From Ascaris suum (Eukaryota > Nematoda > Chromadorea > Rhabditida > Ascarididae): a stretch of DNA of 64,000 nucleotides. Every line of letters starts with the position of its first letter. The first letter of the stretch is position 1. Positions 14,419 through 27,573 of the stretch are shown piece by piece. The stretch spans positions 2,245,001-2,309,000 of the forward strand of contig CM024183.1 of NCBI GenBank assembly GCA_013433145.1, written 5' to 3'. The position numbers and the translations under genes are program-made. A model generated the notes under the pieces. That model ran no database searches. It saw nothing but the letters and a program-made list of their open reading frames with translations, and had not been told where the DNA came from.

Positions 14419-14618
14419 TCAAGTGAGTGATTCCTCCTTGATAAGCTCCGTGATAGCACAATTAAAGGAGAATAATCCAGCTTTATACGGTATATCGTCC
14501 CCCATCTCCACATAGGTACAAGCAGCTAGGTAAGAAATAAAACCGGCCGAGAAATATAGAAACACTGATAAAGTACTCACATATATAGACGCTGAAAATA
14601 CCGTATAATTGCCATAAC
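14419..14618 (-). CDS. Terminal exon with one membrane helix (MARVEL-like?)
   Basis: Acceptor AAATTTCAG above 14618, then two bases completing a codon and 65 codons to TGA 14419-14421. It encodes YGNYTVFSASIYVS, a hydrophobic helix continuing to SAGFISYLAACTYVEMG, a short acidic loop, and YKAGLFSF before a polar end. The helix, short loop and Ala-Gly-Phe start of another helix recall TM3/TM4 of MARVEL-domain proteins, but the last helix is missing, so a further exon or another family is possible. No upstream exon was found; a (TA)n tract follows at 14886. Confidence 0.45.
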
Positions 14619-14885
14619 CTGAAATTTTATTCATTCATTAAAAATATATATATATCAAGATATATCTTTGAGTTGCGTTAGTTATGGATGACGTCAAGTG
14701 GTGGAATTTTCTGGTGTTTCTACGTGACCTATTGCATATAGACGATTACAACTTGAGAGATCCAGAAAATAGTTAACAGTTTTATTTGGGAAAAAAAGTG
14801 AAACAAATAGAAGGAATATTATTAAAGCTCTCGTGAAGACTATACCAAACATTTTTGATGTAGAAACGAGGAACAAATTTGTTGT

Positions 14886-14998
<113 letters not shown>

Positions 14999-15179
14999 AC
15001 TTTTAGTCGAATACTACGAAATTACAATTTAAAAAAAATGTTGGGTGCAATAACGGTCGTAAAAGTTGCATAAATTGTAGCAAACAATATTCGTTCAACG
15101 TTGACTTATAAGTTTATAAAGATTTATTAAGAAGTATACTGCACATATCATTTCTACCGTCGATTCGGCATAACTGAGG

Positions 15180-15335
15180 GGTCGATTCGGCAAGTAGTGC
15201 GATTCGAATCGAGAGAGGGGATATCCAAAATATTCCAAAAATGGTAGAAAGGGGGGTGGGGGAGAGGGGGGAAGACGATAAAGATTCCAGGGACCATATC
15301 CTCACCAGCAATTTGGGCTATCTAGGTTTATGAGA
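15180..15335. repeat. Diverged interspersed repeat, copy 1
   Basis: GGTCGATTCGG, an AT-rich centre, a G-run/purine block, then ACGATAAAGATTC and TCCTCA. It resembles the segment at 15,975-16,125 in the same order and spacing. Confidence 0.45.
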
Positions 15336-15810
15336 TTTTTCACCTATTTCCTTCTACCCTTCCCTCTTCACTACATATTATATATTTATTTTTCCAGTAG
15401 AACAAATTTTTTGCCTTATTTGATGGATTTTTTAAATCATAAAGTTGACTGTTACCGTATCCCTCACTGTTTGCGTTGGTCTCTTTGAAAAATTGTTAAG
15501 GAAACCGAAAGTAAAAAAAAAAGAAAAGAAAAAAAAAACGAAGCAATACAATAAGCTAGAAATAAATTATTATTTGACGTGCGCTAAGCAATAGAGACAA
15601 AGCAATCTACCGTAGAGAAAAAAAATCCACTCAACCGGACAGGTAATTAAACACACAAAAAAGAGCGCAATAAAAAGATGATGCAACACAATTCGACCAT
15701 TTAACTTCTCATCGTTATGCCAATGACTTTTGTGAATTGTAATAATTTCGGTTGACTTGATGACGATATTTTAGTGATGAAATAGGACTTGTGCTAAAAA
15801 AAGAGATGTA

Positions 15811-15908
15811 TTTGGGTGTACGTCGGTTGACTTGTTGAGAAACATGTTGGTGTAAATTGGTTCACTTGCTAGGAAACAAATAGATGTGCAACGGTTCATT
15901 GAGAGATT
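15811..15908. repeat. Tandem repeat, about 33 bp unit, three copies
   Basis: Copies share GGTGTA..TCGGTTGACTTG and (G)AGAAACA; the third is the most diverged. Confidence 0.65.
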
Positions 15909-15974
15909 AATGAGATTGGGCCGTGTTAAAGTGCTGTGACCCTCTGTTACGTTAAATGGACAGCACAGTTCAGG

Positions 15975-16125
15975 GGCCGATTCGAAAACGAGTGAAATAT
16001 CTACTATGAGAAGTGATGCCCCTATTCGTAAAAAAATAAGAGATTGGGAGGAGAAAAAGGGGGGGGGAGAGATAGCGATAGGGATTCTTGAAATTCTCTC
16101 CTCATTAATAATCTACAGTAATGCG
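15975..16125. repeat. Diverged interspersed repeat, copy 2
   Basis: GGGCCGATTCG, a purine block with nine G, then GCGATAGGGATTC and TCCTCATTAATAAT. A poly-G-centred unit like copy 1 about 800 nt upstream. Confidence 0.45.
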
Positions 16126-18224
16126 ATATTGCCACATATATGATAAATTCTTATTTGTTTATTTAGTTTAATATCTAATTTTTACTGAAAAGATTGATTA
16201 GTTTAGCTGATTATTGCTTCACATAGATCACAATAGCCGAAAAGAACCCACAGTACTATTTACCATTGCATGCAGATAGGCTTGAGCGATTTTGGGTCTA
16301 AAGCAGAGTAAATCTTTCGAGCATTTTGTCCTCTCTTCTGCCAACTTTATCTTCCTATCCCCTACAGATAGCTAAATCCTGGCCTCTTGATGTAACTTAT
16401 AAAGAGCTTGGTTTATTGTGATTACCTCGGTGAGCTATCCTTTGAATCATTTCAAGACGCGATTTAGTACCTCACAGTTAGGTCTGTGGCAGAGCGCAGT
16501 TGCATTAAGACAACGATTTGTTTCCTCTTCCGTCGAATCGTTCCTCGCATCGACGATTGCCTAAAATTTCTTTCTTCTCCTTCTCAGGCCATATTATTTC
16601 CCTTCAGCAGAACTTTACTGCAGAGGAGCATTCCAAGGATTGGAATCCCCTTAGAACTGTTAAACTTATATGCACAATACGAAGCGTTGTTTCATATTCG
16701 TCTTCCTTTTCTCTTCTATAGTTTTATTTTTCTGCATTCTTTTCCCTTCACATCCTTTCTCCCTTCTCTACTTCTCTTGCTTGTTTGACATTATGATCGC
16801 TGGTGAGTTTTTCGTGAGGGGAGGAAGTTGCATCGAACTGCTAAAAACTAGCTACTATCCAGGATTATCAGACTTGAGATTTGGCAAAAGCCGTCGAGAG
16901 CGTGGATCCTGAAAGCATCCTAATGACCAGCGAAATGTGACCGGAAGTTGTTTCGTAACAATCTATTTGAACTCCGAGTTGTTGCTCCGAGATCTGATCT
17001 GCTTGGAGAGTAAAAAGTTCGAACACTGGTAAGGAGCTTTTGGCGTCACTTGACTATAGCGTAGAAGTAGAGATGAAGCGGTAATTCAGATGCTCCAAGT
17101 GATGAAATCTGCTTTATTATTTTGAGGTTTACTTTTAAAGGATATCAGTTTAAAGCGTTTATAAAGTAGTTAAAACGAGCATATCGAGGTGAAAATTTTT
17201 ACGCAAGAGCAAATGAAACAAATCAAAATTGACGAACTAAAGCATAGAAAATAGGAAGAGAAAAATTGACGCTTATCGGTAATCGTTATTTCGTAATTGC
17301 TGGATTTTCAAAGGACGGTATTTAAAAACTTCCCCCCCCCCCCCCCCTCCCTCACATCTCTCTTATCAACGACATGATTTATTCATGAAAATTTGTCAAC
17401 GATTAATCCTCATATCGGCGATATTGTACGTTGTCGGTATACAACATTTAATTAGTAAATTCTTAATTCAAGTCAAAGAAAAGCTTATAAACGATTACAG
17501 CAATGATCGTATGAGATAAAATGAGATATATTATTAAAATGCTTACATTTAAATGAACAAATCATTATATAAGATCGGAGCCGTATAATATTCTCATAAA
17601 TGGAATGCGGATCGATAGATACAGGCTACCTTATAAAAGTAAACGACTTTTCGACTTCAGCAAAACTTTCCGGCAGTCGATTTCATATTTCCATAGTTCT
17701 TAATTGAGAGCTATTGAATGTATTGTTCAATGTGCAAATTTTACAAATCAGCTATAAAATGCATATTCAATTATTTGTTTAGCAAATATGTATATTATTT
17801 TCGTGAGAATGTTAAAGAAAGACTTTTCTTTTCATGGGAATATCGAGGAAGCCCTTTGCAACTTTTTTTTAAACAAAAAAAGCAAAACGAATTGAGTACA
17901 ACGATATTCTAGTGATTAGAACGCAAATATATGAATGAGGGAATTGTTATCCAAATAGAAAATTTTGAAAAGATATTGCAGTGAATGACGCCGATTAGCT
18001 GTTTTGAATTTCTTGGATGAATTTGATATTACGGTGGATATGCGGTGGCCAAACCTAGTAATAATGGTTAACATGGTTGGTGCTATATTAAAAGTAAGCT
18101 TTGCCGTAATGTTGGAGCGAGTACTGTTTACATTAACTTTCGCTGAAAGTTCTGAATAGCTCATTTATTAGTTAAGGTTGAGACAAATTTTTACGTCCAA
18201 TCTCGTAGGCCGTCGTTTAACATT

Positions 18225-18357
18225 CATGAAAATATATCGTATAGTTGGAAAATATCGTTTAGCAGAGATATAAATATATTCAAAATATAGTGTCGGGTCA
18301 GAACATACCGTACATTTAGAACATACCGTGCAATCGGAATATATCGTGTAGTTTCCC
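18225..18357. repeat. Tandem repeat, about 22-24 bp unit
   Basis: Five or six imperfect copies around GAACATACCGTACATTTA, becoming AATATATCGTGTAGTT at the edges. Ends in a 14-nt poly-C run at 18355-18368. Confidence 0.7.
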
Positions 18358-20142
18358 CCCCCCCCCCCGATGAGGAGGCCGGGTTAGATTTACATACGGT
18401 TCTCCTCGATTTGGGTACAATTATCTGCTCCGCCAATGATTCAAAAAGTGAACAAATAACTCAGAAAAATTCATCTTGTGTGGACTGATTCGTTTTGCTT
18501 ACGTTTTAACGAGAATCTGAAGCAGAAATAACTTTCCTTCCCCTTCCCGGGCGTTGCCCGTTTCCATCCGAGCATTATTCGGTCGACTTAACGCTTCTCA
18601 TAAAGTGTAGCTTACCACATTGATGCGGCGAGCGAAGATTGCAAGATGTAGCGCGAAACTACATTCATTTCTTTCTTTGTATATGCTTATCACTAAAAAA
18701 AAGAATTTTTACTTTCATATGAGTAAATATTTATTACAAAAATATGGCTGCGAGAAGAAAAAAATTTGCATCGAGTGATTTTTAATTTCTTATAGATAAG
18801 GCACGTTTGATTTAGCTAATAGAATTTCTGCTCTCAACAGTTCTTCTCAATATATTCAACAATCGTTGCAATAACAACATTTTCTTTACCTCAAATTCTT
18901 ATATTTTTCACGAACCGTGCAACAAGAAAAATTTTTTGCATATAGAATGATTTTCATATTGTAACGATGACAAAAAAAAAATAGTTTTGCAGATTACTTT
19001 TCATGCGCGGTATTTTTCCCCCAGGGCTGTGATATCAACATCTCTGCTATGCAGTTTTCGGTTCTCGCTATAGTCACGTTTGATCGCTTCCCCCATAGTA
19101 ATCCCATGGTAACTCTTACTGTTGCTTTTCCGTAGCGATAATTTCCATTATGCAATGAGGGTAAAGAGATATCGTTCTTACTTTAGCCATATCCAACCAA
19201 ATATGTACTAAGCGATTTGTAGTTTCCGCTATTCATTAGTGAGAAATGAAATATGTCTCGGAGCAAATCATCAGCGTGAAATATGTGGCGCAAGTGTCCT
19301 GTGGCTAGTAGCCAGCGCTAATCTATTGTCCACATTATCACCCACCCATATATAATGTAAAATTACTTCATCAAAATTCTCGACAATTTTCAGTACTGAA
19401 AAATAGCTTTGAGTTATGTACAAGTAGCATTATTTATGCCTCTTATTTCATATTAAATTCTGACAGAGAAAATTTGCAGCTTGTCAACTTATAATCCTTT
19501 TCTAATTGAAATTCCCTCAATTATTCCGTTGAATTAATATTTTTTGCTGATTGTGGTCATCCTGAAATCTCTGGATTCGAAATTCGAAGCATTATTCAAT
19601 TACAAGAAGCCTAAATTACTAGAAAAATTCGGTTGTCACCTAAAAGCCTCTTATCTCACTAACTCAAATCTTAGAAATTAAAAAGAGATTATTTAAGAAA
19701 CTATGAACTATTTCGTATAGTAGAGAAATGTTGAGAGCATTATTGCTTAGTAAAATAGTCGCTTCAGCTGGTCGTCGTCTAGGCTACAGCTAACGTTTTT
19801 TTTATGCCGATCGATGTGGAATATTTTTATAGGACCTGCGTTGATTTTTTTTTATATATATGTAATGATGGCATGCCTCTGGTTGAGACGTAACCACCAT
19901 TATTATTCATCATATGATTGAACAGTATTTTTGCACGATTGCTGCTCATCGCTTTTTTGCTCATTTGCTATTGCCCGTACGGACGGATCTCATTTTATGC
20001 TTCCCATCCGGATTTTGTTGTGCAATCCTCGACTTTATTTGGTGCTATTAGTTGGCGATCGTTGTTTCAATAAAAATTACATATAAGAACTTCAGGTGAC
20101 AAATGCAGTGCGAATTTGAAGAAGTAGGATTTCAATCGTGAT

Positions 20143-20345
20143 ATGTATAGGTTGCATCTGAACCTCAATGTCCAGCTTCTTGTAGTTCACTCCACGACTA
20201 GCTGTGATGTGTGTGGGTTGCATCTGAAGTCAATATTGAGATCTTCGAAATTCACTCCACTACAACTTTGTTCAATATGGGTTGGATCTGAACGCAATGT
20301 TCGGATCTTTGAAATTTATTCCACTACTAGCTAATGTCTGCATCT
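20143..20345. repeat. Tandem repeat, about 68 bp unit, three copies
   Basis: Each copy carries GGGTTGCATCTGAA, a variable centre, and TTCACTCCACTA. The open frame across it follows from the repeat. Confidence 0.75.
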
Positions 20346-20504
20346 CTTGCCTCTGAATTATAACTTCAGGAGAGGAAATTCACTGCACTCTTCGCTTATG
20401 GTTGTCATGCATCATTACAAAGAAGTTCACATCCGCTAATGCTGTTATTACTCCTTTCTGATGAATTGTTAATGTGGAACGATATAGTAATGGATTGTTT
20501 TGTA

Positions 20505-20745
20505 CTTCTCACATTATAAGAGTGCATCACATTTGTTACTGTTTCATTTATGGTCTCTTCAATCTAAGCTTCCGGTTCATTGAAGTGCATCATCACGTCA
20601 TTCATATAATAGTCAACTCGAACTTGAGATCCATAACAGTTCATGATGTCTATTGTTACCTCATCCTCCTTGGGCTTTTCAGCTTGAGCTCAAGATCCAC
20701 AAAAGTTCATGATGTTTGTCACTACCATATTCGTGAATTTCTTGC
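20505..20745. repeat. Degenerate tandem repeat, about 75-80 bp unit
   Basis: Recurrent blocks AGTTCATGATGT, GAGATCCA and TTCAATCTAAGCTT-like stretches in three diverged copies. Probably related in origin to the array just upstream. Confidence 0.5.
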
Positions 20746-21619
20746 GAAACACTTTATGTCATTGCCTTACTCATTCGATTCGAAATCTGCGTTGAACATT
20801 TTAAATCTTCGTTAAGCATCCCACATTAACGCCTATCAAAAATTTCAATAATTTGCATAAATTTATGCTTTTGCTTGATGTTATTCAACAAGATTTCTTA
20901 TATATTCTAATAAATTCAAATGCATACTATTTCCTGAACGCATACTATTTCTTGAATGTATTCGTTCATCATTTCGTTTATAAGCAATTTGATTTATTTA
21001 TACGATATGAAATCAACGTACGAGAAATAAAACATAATTAAGCATTTCCAATACATTCATCTACAATAATAGAAATGGAAATTATATTAACAAATTTTTT
21101 TTAATGCTATATTTAAATATTTTTTTAATAACAGATAAATATTTCTATTTGCTCAATTCTTCGAAATATTGAAATATATTTATATTATATAAATGTTATT
21201 AAAATTTTTAGAGAAGAAATTTTCATAGAATTATTGAAAATTACAGTAGAAAAATTATCTCTCATTTGAATTTTAATACTCACTAGTGGTTCATCTTTCT
21301 CTTTGATAAAACATCTCAAATTTGAAAATGAATATTCCTTTCGTTATGATCTATTGTTGCCTATCAATTGTTCCTTCTATTTTTTTTTCTTTCATTTACC
21401 ATAGTTTTTTTTTTCTATTATCATATCCTTCATTACTTAAAATTATATATAGGTATATATTTAATTCTTTGATTTATGTATATTGAAGATTGATCGTTGG
21501 AAGAAGCGCTCAATCTCTGATCACTAGAAAGTACCTTTCAAGCAATGAACATTGCATCGATTTTTTTCTTCTAAGCATAATTTTGAGATTCATTATTGCA
21601 CAAAATTTGGTTTATTTTC

Positions 21620-21677
21620 ATTTATTTATTTATTTATTCATTTATTCACTTATTCGTTTATTTGTTTACCTATTTAC

Positions 21678-21740
<63 letters not shown>

Positions 21741-21762
21741 TTTGTTTATTTATTTTCGTTTG
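21620..21762. repeat. (TTTA)n microsatellite
   Basis: About 35 TTTA units with a few substitutions; gives Leu/Phe/Ile/Tyr-rich artefact ORFs. Confidence 0.95.
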
Positions 21763-24700
21763 TTTATCCTAATGATTAAACAACAGTTTACCTTTATTCC
21801 ACATTATTGTTTCATTTATTATGTTGACAATATAAGTTAAAAAGCTGTCTCACACGATGTATTATTGACCTCTACCTCATATTAGTTTTGATTGTTGCAT
21901 GTGCTTTACCAGTTTCTGAAACTCACTATTCACAGAGTTACAGATCTTAGGCTAATAGCATTTCGCCTTGAGATTCCCGGTTTTCTCAGGTTTTTTTGTG
22001 GTGTATAACTTGGATGTTATGGTTTAGTACTCATTGAAAAATTAATAGATCTTTTACTGCATAGTCATTATCACCGAGATGCACAGTCCAGTGCACCAGA
22101 CTGTTAAATAATAGTACGACATGAGCATCAGAAAGGAGCCTAGTAGCGCCCAAATGGCATAGCATGGTGGAACAGTGTTTTAATTTCATGTTAAGCTGCA
22201 TTTGATATGTTAACTGCTGTCCCAAGAACAGGTCTAAGATCCACTTTGATATGTTTATCATTATTTAGCACCAAATTTAGGCCTGGAACAATCTTAGCGA
22301 TGACGAATGGAGCATTAGTTGTTGACTACTGTTTTCGAAGGCTTAAATTTCATACACAACGTTTTCAAATGCTTTCGAATTTCAGCAAAATTTTAGACTA
22401 TACAATTCATTACCGATCGTTCATTTGAAGCCATTTTCTGATAAAATATTGGCACATTATGAAAAAAACAAAACTAATTTCCCTATGCGTTTCGACGCTA
22501 GTAAATCAAGCAACGAAGATGAGAAAATAGGGTGCGATGATAAAAATTATCCGTGATAGAGATCAGATTTCATTAGTCCTTTGTTAGAGCAAACATCATT
22601 TATTCATGAATTTACTAGTCTGCCACAAAGGAGGTTATTTTAAAGTTGAAGTTCTTCTATGCGTTTTCTATATCAAACTTGAAAACATATCTAATCTTAT
22701 CGTTATCATTTCCTCAACTAGCGATTCAGTTATTTCGTCTATGGCGACGAGAATGGAATTTTATGCTCGAAAATTTTGCTGGAATATCAGTATAAGTGGT
22801 TCAGTTGTTGTGTAGAGCTAAGAATAGATAGATCTTCCAAATATTTTTAGTACGATCGATTATAACGTTATTGGTCGATGGCTAGACGGATCTTATGGGA
22901 AGGGGGAGGTCGCCTTTTTTGAGCACTTAAACAGCTGTCACGTCCTCATCGTTATACCATCTACTTTCGATTGTGCAGCTGAAAACGTGCAGCAGTTTTT
23001 TGGGCCTGAGAAAATGCACCAAGTTCAATTATTTTTGCAGCTTATTTCATGTGGGTCCAGTGTCTTCTATGTTTTTCATGTTTTAATGGCTTTATACGTT
23101 ATATTGCAGTTGGTTTCATAATAACTAAAACTGCACCCCTCATTTTTTTTTAGTCGAAAGGTATCGCATCTTTACTTCCCGATGATTATGAAGGTGGTAA
23201 AAAAACTTATTTAATTCGATTACATCAACATCGTTTTTTATAATTCTTTGTTTCTTTCCCAACATCGAGTTCAATATTTGGTATGTTCTATCCGGGATTA
23301 TCTTATGCTTCCTAAACCGGGATTTGGCCTGTCTTTTCCGGTATTTTTGAAGCAAACTAACGTGTAAAACTGCAACATCTTTTTAGGTCTTCGTTGAGTT
23401 GGCCGTTTTGTGGCCTTTTTTTTAAAGTCAATCTAGGGAAACGATTTCTCACCCGTATCCATCGTCGAATCTCGGAATGCAAGCATTTATCTTGTCGTCG
23501 CTTTATTATCATCAAGTAAATGGAATGAAAGCGTCGATTAATTTTTGCAATAAAGAATTCGTCTACCTCATCTACACAATTGTTACTAGATCTATATAGA
23601 AATCAACCCAATTCATGTGCAAAATTTCAATACTGCAGCTTTCAAAAAAAAAAAAAAAATTAAAGAGAATAAATTCCCACAAAAATTAGAATTCAGTTTT
23701 ATGTTTTCATTGGCGAATTTATGTTGAATATATTTTTCACTCATTATTTATAACAATATATTTTTATGAAAGAATTATTTCAATTTTTGAAAATAAATTA
23801 ATTTTCGAGAAATTTTTAAAATTCTTTAAATCATCCGCATATTATTTGAATTTTTTTTTTCATGAAAGAAGATCTTTTTTTTTTTAAATTTCCACTCAAA
23901 TGAAATGATTTTCGAGAGAATTCATTTCAATAAGAGTATACAATTATATATACAATTATATAAGTATATGTAAACTAGTATAATTGTTGATTGAATGTAA
24001 TAGAAAAATCTAAAACTAATAGACGAACGAATAAACGAACGATTGGCTAAAGATATTCACAAGAATGAGTTATATGCTTCAAATAGAATGGTGGAAAGGA
24101 AACATGAAACTCTCGCACAACGGATTACAATTATTTATAACGATAAGAAAAAAAAACGTTTTGCAGAATATTTGATTCGATTATTTATCGTCTGATAGGT
24201 GAAAATGTTTCGTTAGCTATATTATATTCTCTACTTTTATTTTTCATCATTGAAAATTTTCATTTTTCTCATTATGAGAGAATTTTTTTCTCATATGAGA
24301 TTTTTCCTCTGTTTTTTTTTCTTCAAAAATAAATTCTCCGGAAAATTTCCTCATATTTATTAAACTGAATGAAATCAATTTGAGAGAGAAAAAAAAATGG
24401 TCTCTTACGAAATTCATATTTTACGAGATGGAAAATTCGTGAAGATAGAATATTTCTATTGGAGTATTTTATATTTGATGCAAAAAAAAAAAGAAAATGT
24501 TTCGAGAAGCATTATACCATTTATATGGAAAGTTCTAAGGAAGAAAAATTGGTGGGGCGGGGGGGGGGGGGGGGTAGGGAATGGGGAAAAACAGAGAGAT
24601 GAGAACATAGAGGAAAGATCGAACGAGCTATATTCCATTTTGAGCAATTTTTGAAAAACAAATAAACAGTATTTTGATGAACATTATTCGTGCAATGGTT

Positions 24701-24796
24701 CATCTTCACTACCAACTTATGCTCAGACAATATTTTACCCTTCAAAACATGGTCATGGTGTATAATTTGATCATGTCATTCGTATATCTCCGTCTC

Positions 24797-24812
24797 CTTC
24801 TCTCTCTCTTTT

Positions 24813-24878
<66 letters not shown>
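24797..24878. repeat. (TC)n microsatellite
   Basis: Nearly pure TC dinucleotides over about 80 nt, directly followed by CATTGCAG. The surrounding ORFs are artefacts. Confidence 0.95.
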
Positions 24879-24881
<3 letters not shown>

Positions 24882-25706
24882 GCAGGCAGACTGATTTGTT
24901 GTATGAAAATTCAACGTAACTTTAGAAATTCGGTCGTTGACTTCGTTTGAGCATGTATAAACGACATAAGATGAATGCATGATCTATTTCGATAAGTTTC
25001 TTTCTCTATTTATGCCAACTTTTGCGGCATATCTGAAGAGCATATTTCTCAAGCATATAATTTGAATATATTAGTGAGTATAGTCGGAGAAATATATGCA
25101 ATGTGAGAATATTTCACATGAATACTATCAACAAAGATATACTATTCATTCAAGAGGACATTTCATTTTTTTTTTGTTTTTTTAATTGCTATATTGGAAG
25201 GGGATTATTGCTTATTACGAAATTCGAAGTATTATCCATAATAGCAATTATAGATGAGTAAAGATGTTTTTATGATGTGATGACTAGTAGAAACGACTGG
25301 TTTAAGTCGCACCACTTTTTATTTATTAAAACATCTTCCTCCCAGCACCGCCACTCGGTCCCTTCTCTTTTTTTTTTGCTATCTACTTTGCTTCATTCGG
25401 TTTGCTTATTACACCACACTATACTTTCGTTTTCATTCCCCCCCCCCTACTTTCCTTTAGCAATTTCACGTTTCTTCAATATTAGTAGACATGAGATGTC
25501 ATAAAACAGGTATAGTATATGTGGGACTATCATACAGTCTGTGCTAAATTGATCTCCTTTGATGAGTGAATTTAGTTTAGGCCCATTGTCACATAGGAGG
25601 TTGGATATGTACGAGGTGATTCATAGTTCAGCGGAAAAGAAACTGTGAAGGACAAACGGGGACGACAAGATATGCGAAACCTTTATCGATTGTTCAGGAT
25701 CTTTTC

Positions 25707-25776
25707 TGGCTGATAGACTGCACTGTATTGTGGATTTTTTTAGAGACTCGCTGAACCACATAGTGCAGTGATCGGC
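25707..25776 (+). ncRNA. Possible hairpin RNA
   Basis: GGCTGATAGACTGCACT on the left can pair with AGTGCAGTGATCGGCT on the right, with further pairing of TGTGG with CCACA, over a loop of about 22 nt. The stem is near 22-25 bp with two small bulges, the size of a microRNA precursor. It matches no microRNA seed I know. Could be a palindromic repeat. Confidence 0.25.
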
Positions 25777-26621
25777 TTTTTCAAAGTTGTATAAGTACCA
25801 TATTGACGAAACATTTCTCAAAAATGGCATACAACGGCAAAAAAGCGATAGCACGGCAAGCATATGGAGAATAAAGCTTCCGTCGGTGGGTGATGGTGGT
25901 TCAATTTGCTAGTGCACGTGAGTGCAAGCCATATGTCTCTCACTTTGAGTGAAAGAAAGCGTTTTTCACTTCGCTATTTTGTGGCAGTTATCTGATTTTA
26001 TGATGGATTAGGTATGCAAGCCTCTATCGTCGTGCAATGTCAGCTTTTCCTTCGTTGTGAAAATCAACCATAGAGGCGACTAATGCTGTTGGCTAATGTT
26101 TTCCCCAGACGCATCGCTGTAGAGAATTAGAAACTATTTACCGATTGTAGATTCAAAATCCCTTTCAACAAGAACGGGATTCTTCTTCGGAGAGGGGGGT
26201 TACTAGTAGTACCATTCGTATTTGTTCATATACATATGCGCTACTGTTGTTCTTTAGTGCTAGTCGAACTGCTTAATTAGCTGTGCACAAAAAGCGCAAT
26301 GGTTCGATTTAAATCGGACCACTCACATGCATAACACTGACCATATATCCTTATATAGCAAAGGAACGCAATGTTTTAATAGTATATGAGTGAAGGATAA
26401 AGATTAGAAAGAACAAAATTACACAGAACGGATGATGTCTGGAAATAATTAAAATAAAACATCCAATGCCTATGGAATTCATGGACGAATTATCGACAGA
26501 GTTTTCAAGGTTTCTGATTGAAGGTGCGCAAATTAGTCAAGTAAAAATAAACACATTTGATTCATTCTGTTTTGCATCCGAGCTCTTATTACGAATAAGT
26601 TAATAATAAATGAGAAATGGG

Positions 26622-26756
<135 letters not shown>

Positions 26757-27260
26757 ACTTGTTGAAGTTTTGAATGCTTACATTATGCATAAAACTTATC
26801 GAATACCTTACCAGAGGATATGAATTAGAAAGGTGAGTAAGCCAGCTTTCTTCTCTAAGCGCAAGTTTTAGAAGGGAAAAAAGAGTAAGGCATGCGCGCA
26901 TGCCGTTGAGAGCACTTCCGTCGTTTGCCTTTAAGGCAAAGGAAGCATGTTTTCTGCAGGGATATGTTGCACATAAATGCCTTTATGCAGCTTGAGCACA
27001 AGGTTTTCTGACCTTCCGCTTGCATCGTCCAAGCAACAGTAATACAATCTATCGTTGACACTTACTTGATATCGGCTCAAGAAGCTTCAGAAGTTATCCT
27101 TAGTGGATAAGGCGATATTGATTCTTGTAAATCGTATAAAAAGTTGAACGTCAAAGTAATTTACTTGCGGCAAGCATTATTCATTAAGAGTGGTGTCGTG
27201 ATTGGAATCGAGGCCGGATTCAGCTCGCATCCTCCGAACAGCGAACTGTTTTGTTTCAGC

Positions 27261-27573
27261 ATGGGTTTTTTTAGCTTCTTATTGACATTGGCGATTTGTG
27301 GCTTTGCATCTAGCCAAAGCAGATTTCACGTTCATGGTCTATGACGTTCTCGTCGTTGTGTTTAATATATAAGGAAACGTTTTTGCAGGTGTATATAGGG
27401 TGACGCCAAAGGGCACTTCCATACCCGAACGCTATCAAATAGTGTTCCGGGCTGATTTACTCCGATTCGCTAGCATCGAATGCACCCTCTGTGCCAAGCA
27501 CACACAAACGCACCAGCGCACTCAACTATCAGGGTTCAGCAGATCTCATCCTATTCGAAGAGGCCCTCTTTGA
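27261..27573 (+). CDS. Candidate small secreted protein, two exons
   Basis: Exon 1 is 27261-27336 and exon 2 is 27389-27573, separated by a 52-nt intron with a GTCTAT donor and TTTTTGCAG acceptor. The phase matches, giving 86 residues. The ATG lies two bases after a TTGTTTCAG acceptor, a good trans-splice context. The start (MGFFSFLLTLAICGFASSQ) looks like a signal peptide. The mature part (YRVTPKGTSIPERYQIVFRA, then SIECTLCAKHT) has a CxxC pair and a basic tail, stop at 27571-27573. I do not recognise the family. It lies about 200 nt before the first mab-10 exon candidate, so exon 2 could alternatively belong to a longer upstream gene. Confidence 0.42.

Noticed and set aside
17000..17040. 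GTTCGAACAC resembling a tRNA T-arm
   Set aside because: No A box, anticodon arm or acceptor stem could be fitted. The same applies to GATTCGAATC near 15,201.
24397..24980. ORFs over the (TC)n and poly-G tracts
   Set aside because: Leu/Ser, Arg/Glu and Gly runs are simple-repeat artefacts.
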